Positions 1 through 8,448 of a DNA stretch of 64,000 nt are shown piece after piece. Below the pieces are notes generated by a model. The model made no database searches. It was not told the DNA's origin and was given only the letters and a program-made list of their open reading frames with translations. This DNA comes from Vibrio gelatinilyticus (GTDB lineage Bacteria; Pseudomonadota; Gammaproteobacteria; Enterobacterales; Vibrionaceae): NCBI RefSeq assembly GCF_022836845.1, contig NZ_JAJNNZ010000006.1, positions 150,015 through 214,014 on the forward strand, read 5' to 3'. Position 1 is the stretch's first letter; each line of letters opens with the position of its first letter. The translations under genes were made by a program, and so were the position numbers.

Positions 1-2
1 AT

Positions 3-1235
3 AGAGAGATTAGCTTAGATCAATGTGAATCATTGTTAAAGCAGTCAATCGAATTTGTTAAGTTCTATCCGTACGTGGTTAATGCAAGACCGACTGTTAT
101 TGCAGTTCCAGTATCGGACAATGGAGACCCTGCAGCACTAGAAAGGCGTTTGACTCACTTAGCAGCGTTCTACCAGAACCTCGTCGATGATGATCCTAGC
201 AATGCTGTGTTAGGAAAACCGGTTCACTATTTTAAAAGTTATAGTAAAGACGATCTTCGACGCTTATCCAAGTTATCTCAACCGTGTGACCTTACCGACC
301 TTGAACATTGGCTGATACCGTTTAGCCAACAGGTAGACCTTGAACGGTTGAAATATCCGGTCTACGCTGTTCAGGAATTTGGCTTGAGTCTATTTCGTGT
401 TGCCGCAAGTATTCAATTGCGATCTGCAGCATTACCTAACCTTGACGTTAAACTGAACTCCGAGATAAAAGAACTTCATCCCAATAGGAACGGGTGGGAC
501 GTTCAGTTAGGAGATAATGCCTCTGAATTCTATGATTTTGTCATCAATGCTTGTGGATTTGAAACGGGGATTATTGACGATATGCTCGACTGCAAAGAGG
601 AGCGTTTAGTTGAATTCAAAGCGGCCTATGTGACGCAATGGAGTGAAAAGAACGGCAAGTGGCCTGAAGTCATCTTTCATGGTGAACGAGGTACACCAAA
701 TGGTATGGCACAACTCACGCCTTATGCTGATGGAATGTTCCAATTACACGGTATGACCAAAGAGATTACGTTATTTCGAGATGGATTAGCTGCTACAAAG
801 AATGGTTCGGCGCAGCCACAACTGCCAAACTATCTAATTAACAAGATTAACCATGGATGGCAAGCTACCATTATTGAAGAGAGAGGTAGAAAAGCGATTG
901 AACATGTCGCCCAGTTTTTACCCAACTTTAAAACGGCAACCGTTGCGGGTAAGCCTCTATTTGGTGCACAACAAATTCCGGGTAGAAACGCTACGCTGCG
1001 TAGCGCCGATGTAAGTTTTGGTCATGCGAACTACGCCAGAGTAGAAATCGTAAAAGCGTCATCTTCATTAGAAGCCGCAAAAAAGATCTATCATAAATGG
1101 TTCACAACACAACGTATTAATTTGCCAGGCGATTCGGATAAGCGTAAGCCGATACGCAAAACCGACATAGAATCACGAGCGAGATCTATCGCCAAACAAC
1201 GTCAATATCCAGAGTCACTCGCAAAAGCGTACTAG
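3..1235 (+). CDS. FAD/NAD(P)-binding oxidoreductase, 3' part (5' end outside window)
   Basis: The reading frame is open to the first base of the window, so the N-terminus lies upstream; the TTG at position 33 is not a convincing start. The visible 410 residues contain a typical flavoprotein segment where a strand ends in FVINACGFETG (about residue 170 of the visible part), which fits the second dinucleotide-interaction motif of large FAD/NAD(P)-binding proteins. The usual N-terminal GxGxxG would be in the missing part. The C-terminal 50 residues are basic and probably disordered. Substrate is unknown. The gene ends 136 bp before galE on the same strand, with no obvious link between the two. 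Confidence 0.6.
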   Translation, partial: REISLDQCESLLKQSIEFVKFYPYVVNARPTVIAVPVSDNGDPAALERRLTHLAAFYQNLVDDDPSNAVLGKPVHYFKSYSKDDLRRLSKLSQPCDLTDLEHWLIPFSQQVDLERLKYPVYAVQEFGLSLFRVAASIQLRSAALPNLDVKLNSEIKELHPNRNGWDVQLGDNASEFYDFVINACGFETGIIDDMLDCKEERLVEFKAAYVTQWSEKNGKWPEVIFHGERGTPNGMAQLTPYADGMFQLHGMTKEITLFRDGLAATKNGSAQPQLPNYLINKINHGWQATIIEERGRKAIEHVAQFLPNFKTATVAGKPLFGAQQIPGRNATLRSADVSFGHANYARVEIVKASSSLEAAKKIYHKWFTTQRINLPGDSDKRKPIRKTDIESRARSIAKQRQYPESLAKAY

Positions 1236-1338
1236 AATTGAAAGTCGTGTATGAATGCTAGGGTTCCCCTTAGGTTGATTGGCGGCTTTTTATACGCAAT
1301 ATGTGTGTTTTTTCATGCCGAGATACTAAAATGTAAGA

Positions 1339-1344
1339 TATAAT
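1339..1344 (+). promoter_or_regulatory. Possible -10 element for galE
   Basis: A perfect TATAAT lies 28 bp before the galE start codon in an otherwise gene-free stretch. No good -35 hexamer is seen at 16-18 bp, so this is a weak promoter call based on the -10 alone. GGGAG at about 1360-1364 is the ribosome binding site. Confidence 0.35.
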
Positions 1345-1371
1345 CTTTCCCAATTATTCAGGGAGTTAATT

Positions 1372-2385
1372 ATGAATGTACTTGTTACAGGTGGAGCTGG
1401 TTATATCGGAAGCCACACCTGCGTACAATTGCTAGAAGCAGGTATGACGCCTGTTATTTTTGACAATTTGTACAATAGTAAGCCGGCGGTTCTACAGCGG
1501 ATAGAAAAAGTATCGGGCGTGAGACCAGTCTTTGTTAAAGGCGATGTTCGCGACAAAAATGCACTTAAAGAGGCATTAATTGAATACAAAATTGATGCGG
1601 TGATTCACTTTGCTGGGCTTAAGGCTGTTGGCGAGTCGGTTGAAAAACCACTTGAGTATTATGATAACAATGTCAATGGAACGCTCGTTCTTGTAGACGC
1701 GATGCGCGAGACGAATGTTACCAATCTAATCTTCAGCTCTTCTGCAACAGTTTATGGTGATCCCGCTAGTGTGCCAATAACCGAGGATTTTCCAACTAGC
1801 GCAACAAACCCTTATGGCCGAAGTAAGCTCATGGTTGAAGAGTGTCTAACCGACTTCCAAAAGGCTAACCCTGATTGGAGTATTACTTTACTTCGCTACT
1901 TTAACCCTGTTGGCGCACACCCGAGCGGTGAAATGGGCGAAGATCCTCAAGGGATCCCCAACAATCTAATGCCTTTCGTTTCACAGGTTGCAGTGGGCAG
2001 ACGAGCAAAGCTATCTGTGTTTGGTAACGATTATCCAACGAAAGACGGCACCGGTGTAAGAGATTATATTCACGTGATGGATTTAGCTGATGGTCACGTT
2101 GCCGCTCTCGATGTGCTAAAAAGAAAACAAGGTTTGCATATCTATAACTTAGGTACGGGCAATGGCTATAGTGTATTAGACATGGTTATCGCATTTGAAA
2201 AAGCATCTAACAAACCTGTACCCTACGCTATAGTCGACAGACGACCTGGTGATATTGCTGAGTGTTGGGCAAATCCGGAGAAGGCGAATCGAGAGCTTGG
2301 TTGGCATGCTGTGCGTACACTAGATGATATGACTAAGCATGGTTGGTTATGGCAGTCGAATAACCCAGAAGGTTATCCAGACTAA
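1372..2385 (+). CDS. galE: UDP-glucose 4-epimerase GalE
   Basis: Cytosolic NAD-dependent epimerase that interconverts UDP-glucose and UDP-galactose in the Leloir pathway and supplies UDP-galactose for surface polysaccharides. At 337 residues it has the family's usual length. The N-terminal Rossmann motif GGAGYIGSH is at residues 7-15, the catalytic serine lies in FSSSATVYG (about 124) and the YxxxK pair is Y148/K152 in NPYGRSK. The ATG is preceded by GGGAG at good spacing. No other gal genes are adjacent, so it probably serves envelope or LPS sugar synthesis as much as galactose use; that last point is inference. Confidence 0.95.
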   Translation: MNVLVTGGAGYIGSHTCVQLLEAGMTPVIFDNLYNSKPAVLQRIEKVSGVRPVFVKGDVRDKNALKEALIEYKIDAVIHFAGLKAVGESVEKPLEYYDNNVNGTLVLVDAMRETNVTNLIFSSSATVYGDPASVPITEDFPTSATNPYGRSKLMVEECLTDFQKANPDWSITLLRYFNPVGAHPSGEMGEDPQGIPNNLMPFVSQVAVGRRAKLSVFGNDYPTKDGTGVRDYIHVMDLADGHVAALDVLKRKQGLHIYNLGTGNGYSVLDMVIAFEKASNKPVPYAIVDRRPGDIAECWANPEKANRELGWHAVRTLDDMTKHGWLWQSNNPEGYPD

Positions 2386-2398
2386 AGAGTTGAACTAT

Positions 2399-2451
2399 GC
2401 GACATGGTCCTAATAGAGAAATTAACTCGATTAGTTTTTGATCTATGTCGC
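2399..2451 (+). terminator. Nested hairpins after galE
   Basis: Inner arms CTAATAGAG (2410-2418) and CTCGATTAG (2426-2434) pair with one mismatch and are followed by TTTTT, fitting a rho-independent terminator. An outer perfect 7-bp pair, GCGACAT (2399-2405) with ATGTCGC (2445-2451), encloses it. Confidence 0.6.
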
Positions 2452-2552
2452 GTAAAATTGTATTAATTTATATCCCTATTTGATTATTTGTTATCATTGT
2501 CGTGACCAATGATTCAATTGGTTCGAATTGTCACAAGTACTAGGGGAATACG

Positions 2553-2627
2553 ATGGAGCTAGCTCTCATCATTGCGTTTGTTGTAGCCGCTGTTGTTATG
2601 GTAACGCGCGAAAAAGCACAAAACTAA
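2553..2627 (+). CDS. Putative 24-residue single-span membrane peptide
   Basis: A short ORF starts at ATG 2553 behind a good ribosome binding site (AGGGGA, 2542-2547). It encodes one hydrophobic helix (residues 3-17, rich in A, V, I and L) followed by a polar, basic tail (TREKAQN). A rho-independent terminator follows about 45 bp later, which gives a compact stand-alone transcription unit. I do not recognise the peptide. The combination of ribosome binding site, membrane-spanning composition and private terminator is what supports it. The longer overlapping frame from 2528 lacks any such features and is probably spurious. Confidence 0.45.
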   Translation: MELALIIAFVVAAVVMVTREKAQN

Positions 2628-2670
2628 AATTCATCAACACTTTATTTAAACTCTTTCAGATGAATTATAG

Positions 2671-2697
2671 GCCAGCAGCAATGCTGGCTTTTCTTTT
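2671..2697 (+). terminator. Rho-independent terminator
   Basis: Perfect 7-bp stem GCCAGCA/TGCTGGC (2671-2677 with 2682-2688), loop of four bases, then a T-rich tail TTTTCTTTT. It follows the small membrane peptide ORF. Confidence 0.8.
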
Positions 2698-2828
2698 CAC
2701 AGAGAAATATTCCTTACCTCCCTTTCAAAATCACAACAGTCGCTACCAACGAAAGACTCCTAAGACGAAACACTACGCTCTGTGTTAGGCTATAACACAA
2801 GCGGTTAGCCTTTGTTTTGGAGAGAGTT

Positions 2829-3716
2829 TTGAATCAACTAATTACTTTTGAGGCGCTTTATATACTGGATGCCATTGAGCGACGAGGCAGTTTCTCTGCG
2901 GCAGCTTCCGAATTGGACAAAGCGACATCTTCGTTAAGCTATCAAATTCAAAAGCTAGAGCAGGATCTCGATATTATTATTTATGATCGTTCTGGTCATA
3001 AAGCCAACCTTACCGATGCTGGACGCTTGATACTAGATAGAGGGCGCATGTTGCTGAAAGCAGCAGAAGCGATGGTCAATGACGCACGGTTGTTAGCCAA
3101 TGGATGGGAAGTTGACATTACTATTGCTTATGACAGCATTATACCCATTGAGAACTTTTTCACACTAGTGAACAAGCTAGGAGAAGTGAGTAGCACTCGA
3201 GTTAAACTGCAAGAGGAAGTTCTGGCTGGTTGTTGGGAATCTTTACAGCAGGGGCGTTGCGACTTACTGGTTTGCCCACGGCCGGAAACGCCGCCTTTGG
3301 ATGTTAAATTAGAGCCGCTAGGCAGTATGAGTGTTACATGGGTCGCGGCAAATGATCACTATGTACATAAAAGATCAGGTGATTTTAATGATGATGCACG
3401 CTCTCACTACCGCATTATTGCCATTGCAGATACTGCACGTGAACAACCAGCTTTAAGCGTAAACGTACTTGAAAAACAAACAAGGCTAACGGTGTCGAAT
3501 TTCAGCTCAAAGGTGGACGCTCTGATCTCAGGCCTAGGTATTGGAACTCTTCCTACGCAAGTGGCAGAAAGGTATGTTTCTGAAGGAAAGCTAAAAAAAA
3601 TCGCTGGTGGACAAGATACCGCTATTGAAATCGTGGTAGCGTGGAAACGAAATAATATTGGTGAAGCAAAGTCCTGGAGCATCCGTCATCTAACACGGAA
3701 TTGGGTTTTAAAGTGA
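2829..3716 (+). CDS. LysR-family regulator, YhaJ-like
   Basis: The protein has an N-terminal winged helix-turn-helix (GSFSAAASELDKATSSLSYQ, about residues 20-40) followed by a LysR effector-binding domain. The sequence closely resembles E. coli YhaJ as I remember it: shared blocks include LEVLAG-like EEVLAGCWE, ADTAREQP and GEAKSW. I place the start at TTG 2829 because GGAGAG (2819-2824) lies five to six bases upstream; an earlier TTG at 2817 would overlap that site. It is convergent with the acetyltransferase gene, so the target is not obvious from context. YhaJ itself is linked to sensing of aromatic compounds, which I would not transfer without testing. Confidence 0.8.
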   Translation: MNQLITFEALYILDAIERRGSFSAAASELDKATSSLSYQIQKLEQDLDIIIYDRSGHKANLTDAGRLILDRGRMLLKAAEAMVNDARLLANGWEVDITIAYDSIIPIENFFTLVNKLGEVSSTRVKLQEEVLAGCWESLQQGRCDLLVCPRPETPPLDVKLEPLGSMSVTWVAANDHYVHKRSGDFNDDARSHYRIIAIADTAREQPALSVNVLEKQTRLTVSNFSSKVDALISGLGIGTLPTQVAERYVSEGKLKKIAGGQDTAIEIVVAWKRNNIGEAKSWSIRHLTRNWVLK

Positions 3717-3718
3717 AA

Positions 3719-3756
3719 ACACAGCATAGAGTTTTTGCTTCAAACTCTGATGTGTG
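3719..3756. terminator. Imperfect hairpin between convergent genes
   Basis: AGAGTTT and AAACTCT pair across a seven-base loop and are extended by CACA/TGTG with a bulge. There is no long T tract, so it is a weak bidirectional terminator candidate between the LysR gene and the acetyltransferase gene. Confidence 0.4.
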
Positions 3757-3779
3757 ATTTCACTATCAGCGGGCGTGAC

Positions 3780-6476
3780 TTAGCTTCTGGAAAGAGTTAA
3801 CACCATGTCCGCAACCCCATCTTCAAATTGAACGTCCAATTCAAACCCTAACTTTTGAGCTAGGGTGAGCATTCCTCTATTGGTAGGCATGGTCATACCT
3901 GAAATTTGTTTAGTTCCTTTGTTTTGACAATAGCCAATGATCTCGTTCATTAGAAGCTTACCTAAGCCAACCCCCTTAAGATCAGAGCGAATAAGAATGG
4001 CAAATTCTGCATCGCTATTGTCGGGAGTTACCAATACTCGCGATACGCCGATTATGTGTGGTTGCTCGTAGGCTAGGTCAATTGCGACAAACGCCATCTC
4101 ACGATCGTAGTCAATTTGTGTGAGGTTGGCTAAAGCTTCATGATTGAATTCACCAACGTCTGAAAAGAAACGTTTGTAAAGATCCTCTTTTGTAACGTGC
4201 TTAATAAACTCGGCATGAAAGGGTTCATCTTCTGGCTTAATTGGCCGAATGAGCAGTTTGGTCCCATCTTTTAACTGGGTGACTTGCTCTAACTCTGAAG
4301 GGTATGGTCTTATCGCTAATCTTCGCTGGGCATCGCCTTTAAATGGAGCAAGACAAACTGAGGCATCAATGACGGTCAGTTCATTGCCATTAATAAGTAA
4401 GGGGTGAAGGTCAACTTCTATAATCTCAGGGCAGGCGACAATCATTTGTGACACTTTAACAATAAGTTCGGCCAAAGCGTTGAGGTTTACAGGGTTGGGC
4501 GTTTTTTGAAATCGAACGGTGCCTTTGGTAATAGCACGGATGAGAAGGTATCGAGCCAAAGCCATATTTAGTGGGAGTAGGGCTGAAGTGGACTCTTTAC
4601 TAAGCTCCCATTCAGATCCACCTTGGCCGATGAAAATAACGGGCCCGAATGTTGGGTCGACTTGAACCTTCAAGCGGATCTCTTGCCCACCGGCAACTTT
4701 TGCCATAGCTTGAACTAATACACCTTCAATCCTAGCGTTCGGATAAGACAATTGAGTTCGCTCTAGGATCGCGTTGGTAGCGTTGCGGACTTCTGTTTGA
4801 TCTCTTAAGTTTAGCATCACACCTTGTACGTCGGATTTATGCAAGATATCAGGGGAGCGCAGCTTAATTGCTACAGGGTAACTGATAGTGTCAGCGATTT
4901 TTACGGCGTCGTCGTCATTAGATGCTAACCAGGTGGGTAGGGTATTGAGGCCGAATAGATCAAAGAGCGTGTGACTTTGGTGGGTGTCTAACAAAACAGA
5001 TTTACAATCAGATTGGTGATGCGCTTGCAGAGCACCATCAATCCAGGATTTGGCGTCGTGAAGTTGCTTAGGTTTGATCGTTTCAGTTGTGGTGGGCGTT
5101 TCCATTAATTGCCACTGGTTTCGCCTATACTCCACAAGGTGCATAAATGCGGTTACGGCACTTTCAGGCGTTCGGTACGTTGGAATACTAGCTTGGGTAA
5201 ATCTCAGACGAGCTTGCTTTGCTGTTGATTCTCCAGACCAATTGGTAAGGATATTAAAGCGAGTTGAACGTTTATTAGATTTTATCGTGTCTAAAATGGC
5301 ATTGGCCGTTTCAACCTGTGGTGCGACCGATGAAGGGCTGTGCATTACCAAAATGGCATCTATATCATCACTATCAAGTAAAATGTCTAGTACCTTTTGA
5401 TATCGTTCAGAGGTAGCGTCGCCGACCATATCGATAGGATTACATTGTGACCAAGTCGAGGGCAGAATGGCATTTAGCTTATCTAAGACATCCTGACTTA
5501 AGTTGGCAAGCTTGCCTCCTTTATCCATCAGTGTATCCAAGGCCATATTTGCAGGACCGCCTCCATTTGTCATAATCGCAAGTCGTTCACCTCTCAACGG
5601 GACCGAGTGGGTTAATGTTTCTACTGCGGCGAACAGCTCGTGCGTGTTATTTACTCGTAGCATTCCCGATCTTTGTATTGCTGAGTCGTAAACAATATCG
5701 AGTGTTTGGTGTTTCTCATCCATCCAGGAGGCGAGCGTAGAGCGAGAGCGACCGGCTTTCAAAACCAAAATTCTTCGATTTCGCGCCGCAGCTCGAGCCG
5801 CAGAGATAAAACGACGGGCATCCCTAATCGAGTCGATATAAAGCAAGATGGATTCTGTTTTGCTATCTCGGCTCAAGTAATCCAAAACATCATCAAAATC
5901 AATGTCAGTTCCGTTACCTAGCGACAAAAATGCCGAGAATCCAATGTCCTTTTCGTTTGCCCAATCTAGAACGGTTGTGCAAACCGCAGATGACTGTGAA
6001 ATAAAAGCTAATTTGCCGGGTTTTGCAGTGACGGGGGAGAAAGATGCATTGAAGTTAAGCCAAGGCAATACGACTCCAAGACTGTTTGGACCAAGTACGC
6101 GAATAGAGTGTTCCTTTGCAATCTCCATACATCGTTGTTCAATGGTTTTACTTTCATCATGGTGGTCTGACATATCGGCAGCCATGACGATGGCGACTTT
6201 TATACCACGAACCGCGAGTTGTTGAAATATAGCCACATTGCGGCTAGCGTTGGTGCAAAGAATGGCAATGTCCGGTGTCAAAGGTAGATTGTCGATACTC
6301 TTGTAACAATACACACCGTTTACTGAAGGGTACCTAGGATGAACGGGCATAATGGTGCCTAAAAAACCTCCCGTAAGGAGATTTTTCATCACAACATTAC
6401 CCGCTCTATTAGGTTTTTGAGAGGCACCTATGACCGCTATTGAGTTGGGTTTGAACAGAGTATCGAGCGAAGACAT
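3780..6476 (-). CDS. patZ: Pat/YfiQ-type protein lysine acetyltransferase (NDP-forming acyl-CoA synthetase-GNAT fusion)
   Basis: Cytosolic enzyme of the Pat/YfiQ (Pka, PatZ) family that acetylates lysines of metabolic enzymes such as acetyl-CoA synthetase. The 898-residue length matches the family. Order of domains: CoA-binding Rossmann domain (SIAVIGASQKPNRAGN, residues 12-27), succinyl-CoA-ligase-like domains (about 150-460), ATP-grasp-type domain (about 500-710, with KLRSPDILHKSDVQGV) and a C-terminal GNAT domain (about 735-898) with the acetyl-CoA loop KGVGLG. The synthetase half is generally inactive in this family and has a regulatory role. It is divergent from the SPOR lipoprotein gene and convergent with the LysR gene. 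Confidence 0.92.
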   Translation of the reverse strand: MSSLDTLFKPNSIAVIGASQKPNRAGNVVMKNLLTGGFLGTIMPVHPRYPSVNGVYCYKSIDNLPLTPDIAILCTNASRNVAIFQQLAVRGIKVAIVMAADMSDHHDESKTIEQRCMEIAKEHSIRVLGPNSLGVVLPWLNFNASFSPVTAKPGKLAFISQSSAVCTTVLDWANEKDIGFSAFLSLGNGTDIDFDDVLDYLSRDSKTESILLYIDSIRDARRFISAARAAARNRRILVLKAGRSRSTLASWMDEKHQTLDIVYDSAIQRSGMLRVNNTHELFAAVETLTHSVPLRGERLAIMTNGGGPANMALDTLMDKGGKLANLSQDVLDKLNAILPSTWSQCNPIDMVGDATSERYQKVLDILLDSDDIDAILVMHSPSSVAPQVETANAILDTIKSNKRSTRFNILTNWSGESTAKQARLRFTQASIPTYRTPESAVTAFMHLVEYRRNQWQLMETPTTTETIKPKQLHDAKSWIDGALQAHHQSDCKSVLLDTHQSHTLFDLFGLNTLPTWLASNDDDAVKIADTISYPVAIKLRSPDILHKSDVQGVMLNLRDQTEVRNATNAILERTQLSYPNARIEGVLVQAMAKVAGGQEIRLKVQVDPTFGPVIFIGQGGSEWELSKESTSALLPLNMALARYLLIRAITKGTVRFQKTPNPVNLNALAELIVKVSQMIVACPEIIEVDLHPLLINGNELTVIDASVCLAPFKGDAQRRLAIRPYPSELEQVTQLKDGTKLLIRPIKPEDEPFHAEFIKHVTKEDLYKRFFSDVGEFNHEALANLTQIDYDREMAFVAIDLAYEQPHIIGVSRVLVTPDNSDAEFAILIRSDLKGVGLGKLLMNEIIGYCQNKGTKQISGMTMPTNRGMLTLAQKLGFELDVQFEDGVADMVLTLSRS

Positions 6477-6695
6477 ACGATATCCTTGTAACTTAATTAT
6501 CAGACACTTGGCTATATATTAGCCGAGCAAGTTCAATTTAACCCGTTAGCAAAGCTAATTTGAGATGATAGTGTTGCCGTCAGTCCAATATTGTGTAACA
6601 TGTCACAGGATATGGCGTCCAGCGCTTACAAGCCTTGATAATGCGGGCTTCAATCGGCATGATTTTAAAGACAACTACCTTAGGCTAAAAATAAA

Positions 6696-7295
6696 ATGAA
6701 AAAGACTCTGATTGTTGGATTATCAGTATTATTAGCAGCATGCTCTTCAGGTACATATACGACCAACGTGACCTCTGAAAGCTACCAAGAAGACTTTACA
6801 CCCAAAACTGTAGCGGTTTCAGAGCCAGTTGCGGTAGTAGCCACTGCAAGTGCTTTTAGCGAGAAAAGCGCGCCAGCCAAACCTGAGAAAACGCCGCACG
6901 TCGATGCGCAGGTGAAGCAATCAGCTTCAGTCAAACCTGTAGCTCAAAAGCAACCCAATAAAAGTGCGGTAAAGATTACTCCTCCTACTAAGAAACAAGA
7001 AAAGAGTAACATGCGATTTGGATATACTATTCAGGTTGTCGCGGTTGGAAACAGAGAAAAAGTCGAGCAGTTTTCGAGCAAGCTCCCTAACAACGAACAA
7101 CCAATCTGGGTTAACTACAAGGTAGTGAATGGTACTAAATGGTACACAGTATTGTACGGTGACTACGCAACAAGCAAAAAAGCTAAAGAGGCGATTACAA
7201 AGCTACCCGATGATTTCAATAAATTAAAGCCGTTTGTAAAAAGCATCGACTCAATAAAGAAGTCTGATTTCCCTACACTCACCAAGTTAAATTAA
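6696..7295 (+). CDS. SPOR-domain lipoprotein
   Basis: A lipoprotein signal peptide ends in LLAAC with the lipidated cysteine at residue 16. A long K/P/V-rich linker (about 30-105) would span the periplasm. The last 85 residues form a SPOR domain (FGYTIQVVAVGNREKVEQF then WYTVLYGDYATSKKAKEAI), the fold that binds denuded glycan strands of septal peptidoglycan. A role at the division site or cell wall is therefore expected; the exact partner is unknown. It lies just before a Ddl-type ligase on the same strand, but a terminator separates them. Confidence 0.8.
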   Translation: MKKTLIVGLSVLLAACSSGTYTTNVTSESYQEDFTPKTVAVSEPVAVVATASAFSEKSAPAKPEKTPHVDAQVKQSASVKPVAQKQPNKSAVKITPPTKKQEKSNMRFGYTIQVVAVGNREKVEQFSSKLPNNEQPIWVNYKVVNGTKWYTVLYGDYATSKKAKEAITKLPDDFNKLKPFVKSIDSIKKSDFPTLTKLN

Positions 7296-7305
7296 CTAAC
7301 AGCAC

Positions 7306-7334
7306 AAGGCAGTATTCATACACTGCCTTTTTTC
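7306..7334 (+). terminator. Rho-independent terminator
   Basis: Perfect 8-bp stem AAGGCAGT/ACTGCCTT around an eight-base loop, followed by TTTTT. It ends the SPOR lipoprotein unit. Confidence 0.85.
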
Positions 7335-7446
7335 GTATATAGAATCACCACCTAAACGCATTTAACTGCGAATTTACACATTTCACCTGAATGTTGTTTT
7401 TCTTTAGTTTATGATGTCTCTATAGATTTTCACGGATAGTTTTTAC

Positions 7447-8442
7447 ATGTCAAAACTGAACATTTTACTTTTGTGTGGCGGTACGAGTGCGGAGCATGAA
7501 GTCTCGCTGGTCTCCGCGGGATACTTAGAAGCTCAATTGAAGCGTTTTGCTGATTACAACGTAATTAAAGTTGAAATCACAAAGCAAGGTTGGGTTCTAA
7601 ATGATGGTAATCTTGTTTCACTAGATTTGAACACTAAGCAACTCAAGGCCAAAGAGTCAGTCGTTAGTGTTATTGACTACGTAGTACCATGTATTCATGG
7701 CTATCCAGGTGAAACTGGAGATATTCAGTCCTTATTAGAATTAGCCGATATTCCTTATCTTGGGTGTTGTCCTGAAGCGAGCAGCAATAGCTTTAATAAG
7801 ATCACTTCTAAGCTTTGGTATGATGCACTGGGTATCCCCAACACGCCTTATCTATTTTTGACGGAAAACAACGAATCGGCCCACATTAGCTCTAAAGATG
7901 CTTTTGATAAATGGGGCAGCGTATTTGTTAAAGCGGCTAAACAAGGTTCATCCGTAGGTTGTTACAAGGTCACTTCTGTCTCGCAGCTTGCGGACGCGAT
8001 TAATAGTGCATTTGGATATTCGGATCAGGTTGTGGTCGAAAAAGCCGTAAAGCCGCGTGAACTTGAAGTGGCAGCTTATGAATATGAAGGCCAAATCCAC
8101 GTCACGGTGCCAGGTGAAGTCATCGCACCAGATAATGCTTTTTATACCTACGAAGAAAAGTACAGTGCAGATAGTCATTCGATAACGAAAGTAGAAGCTG
8201 AAGAACTTACAGATTCTCAACTTAATTTAATTAAAGAGAGTTCACTTAAAGTGTTTTCGCACATGAAATTAAGGCACTTATCTAGAATTGACTTCTTTTT
8301 GACTGATGAAGGCGAAGTCTATCTGAACGAGGTCAATACCTTTCCAGGCATGACGCCTATCTCGATGTTCCCTAAAATGGTCGAGAATACGGGCCTTAAA
8401 TTTAGTGAGTTCCTAAGAGATTGTATTGAGCGATCTAAGTAA
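7447..8442 (+). CDS. ddl: D-alanine--D-alanine ligase family protein
   Basis: ATP-grasp enzyme that makes the D-Ala-D-Ala dipeptide for peptidoglycan precursors in the cytosol. Visible family motifs are GGTSAEHEVSL (residues 11-21), HGYPGETGDIQ (about 91), KAAKQGSSVG (ATP-binding lysine region), and the metal-binding end RIDFFLTDEGEVYLNEVNT followed by FPGMTPISMFP. At 331 residues it matches the usual length. It stands apart from the mur/fts cluster, so it may be a second Ddl in this genome; that cannot be decided from this window. It is convergent with the recombinase gene, only six bases away, with no terminator visible between them. Confidence 0.88.
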   Translation: MSKLNILLLCGGTSAEHEVSLVSAGYLEAQLKRFADYNVIKVEITKQGWVLNDGNLVSLDLNTKQLKAKESVVSVIDYVVPCIHGYPGETGDIQSLLELADIPYLGCCPEASSNSFNKITSKLWYDALGIPNTPYLFLTENNESAHISSKDAFDKWGSVFVKAAKQGSSVGCYKVTSVSQLADAINSAFGYSDQVVVEKAVKPRELEVAAYEYEGQIHVTVPGEVIAPDNAFYTYEEKYSADSHSITKVEAEELTDSQLNLIKESSLKVFSHMKLRHLSRIDFFLTDEGEVYLNEVNTFPGMTPISMFPKMVENTGLKFSEFLRDCIERSK

Positions 8443-8448
8443 ATAGAG

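Noticed and set aside
2528..2788. 86-codon ORF overlapping the small membrane peptide
   Set aside because: It has no ribosome binding site, runs through the terminator hairpin and looks random in composition; the 24-codon frame inside fits better.
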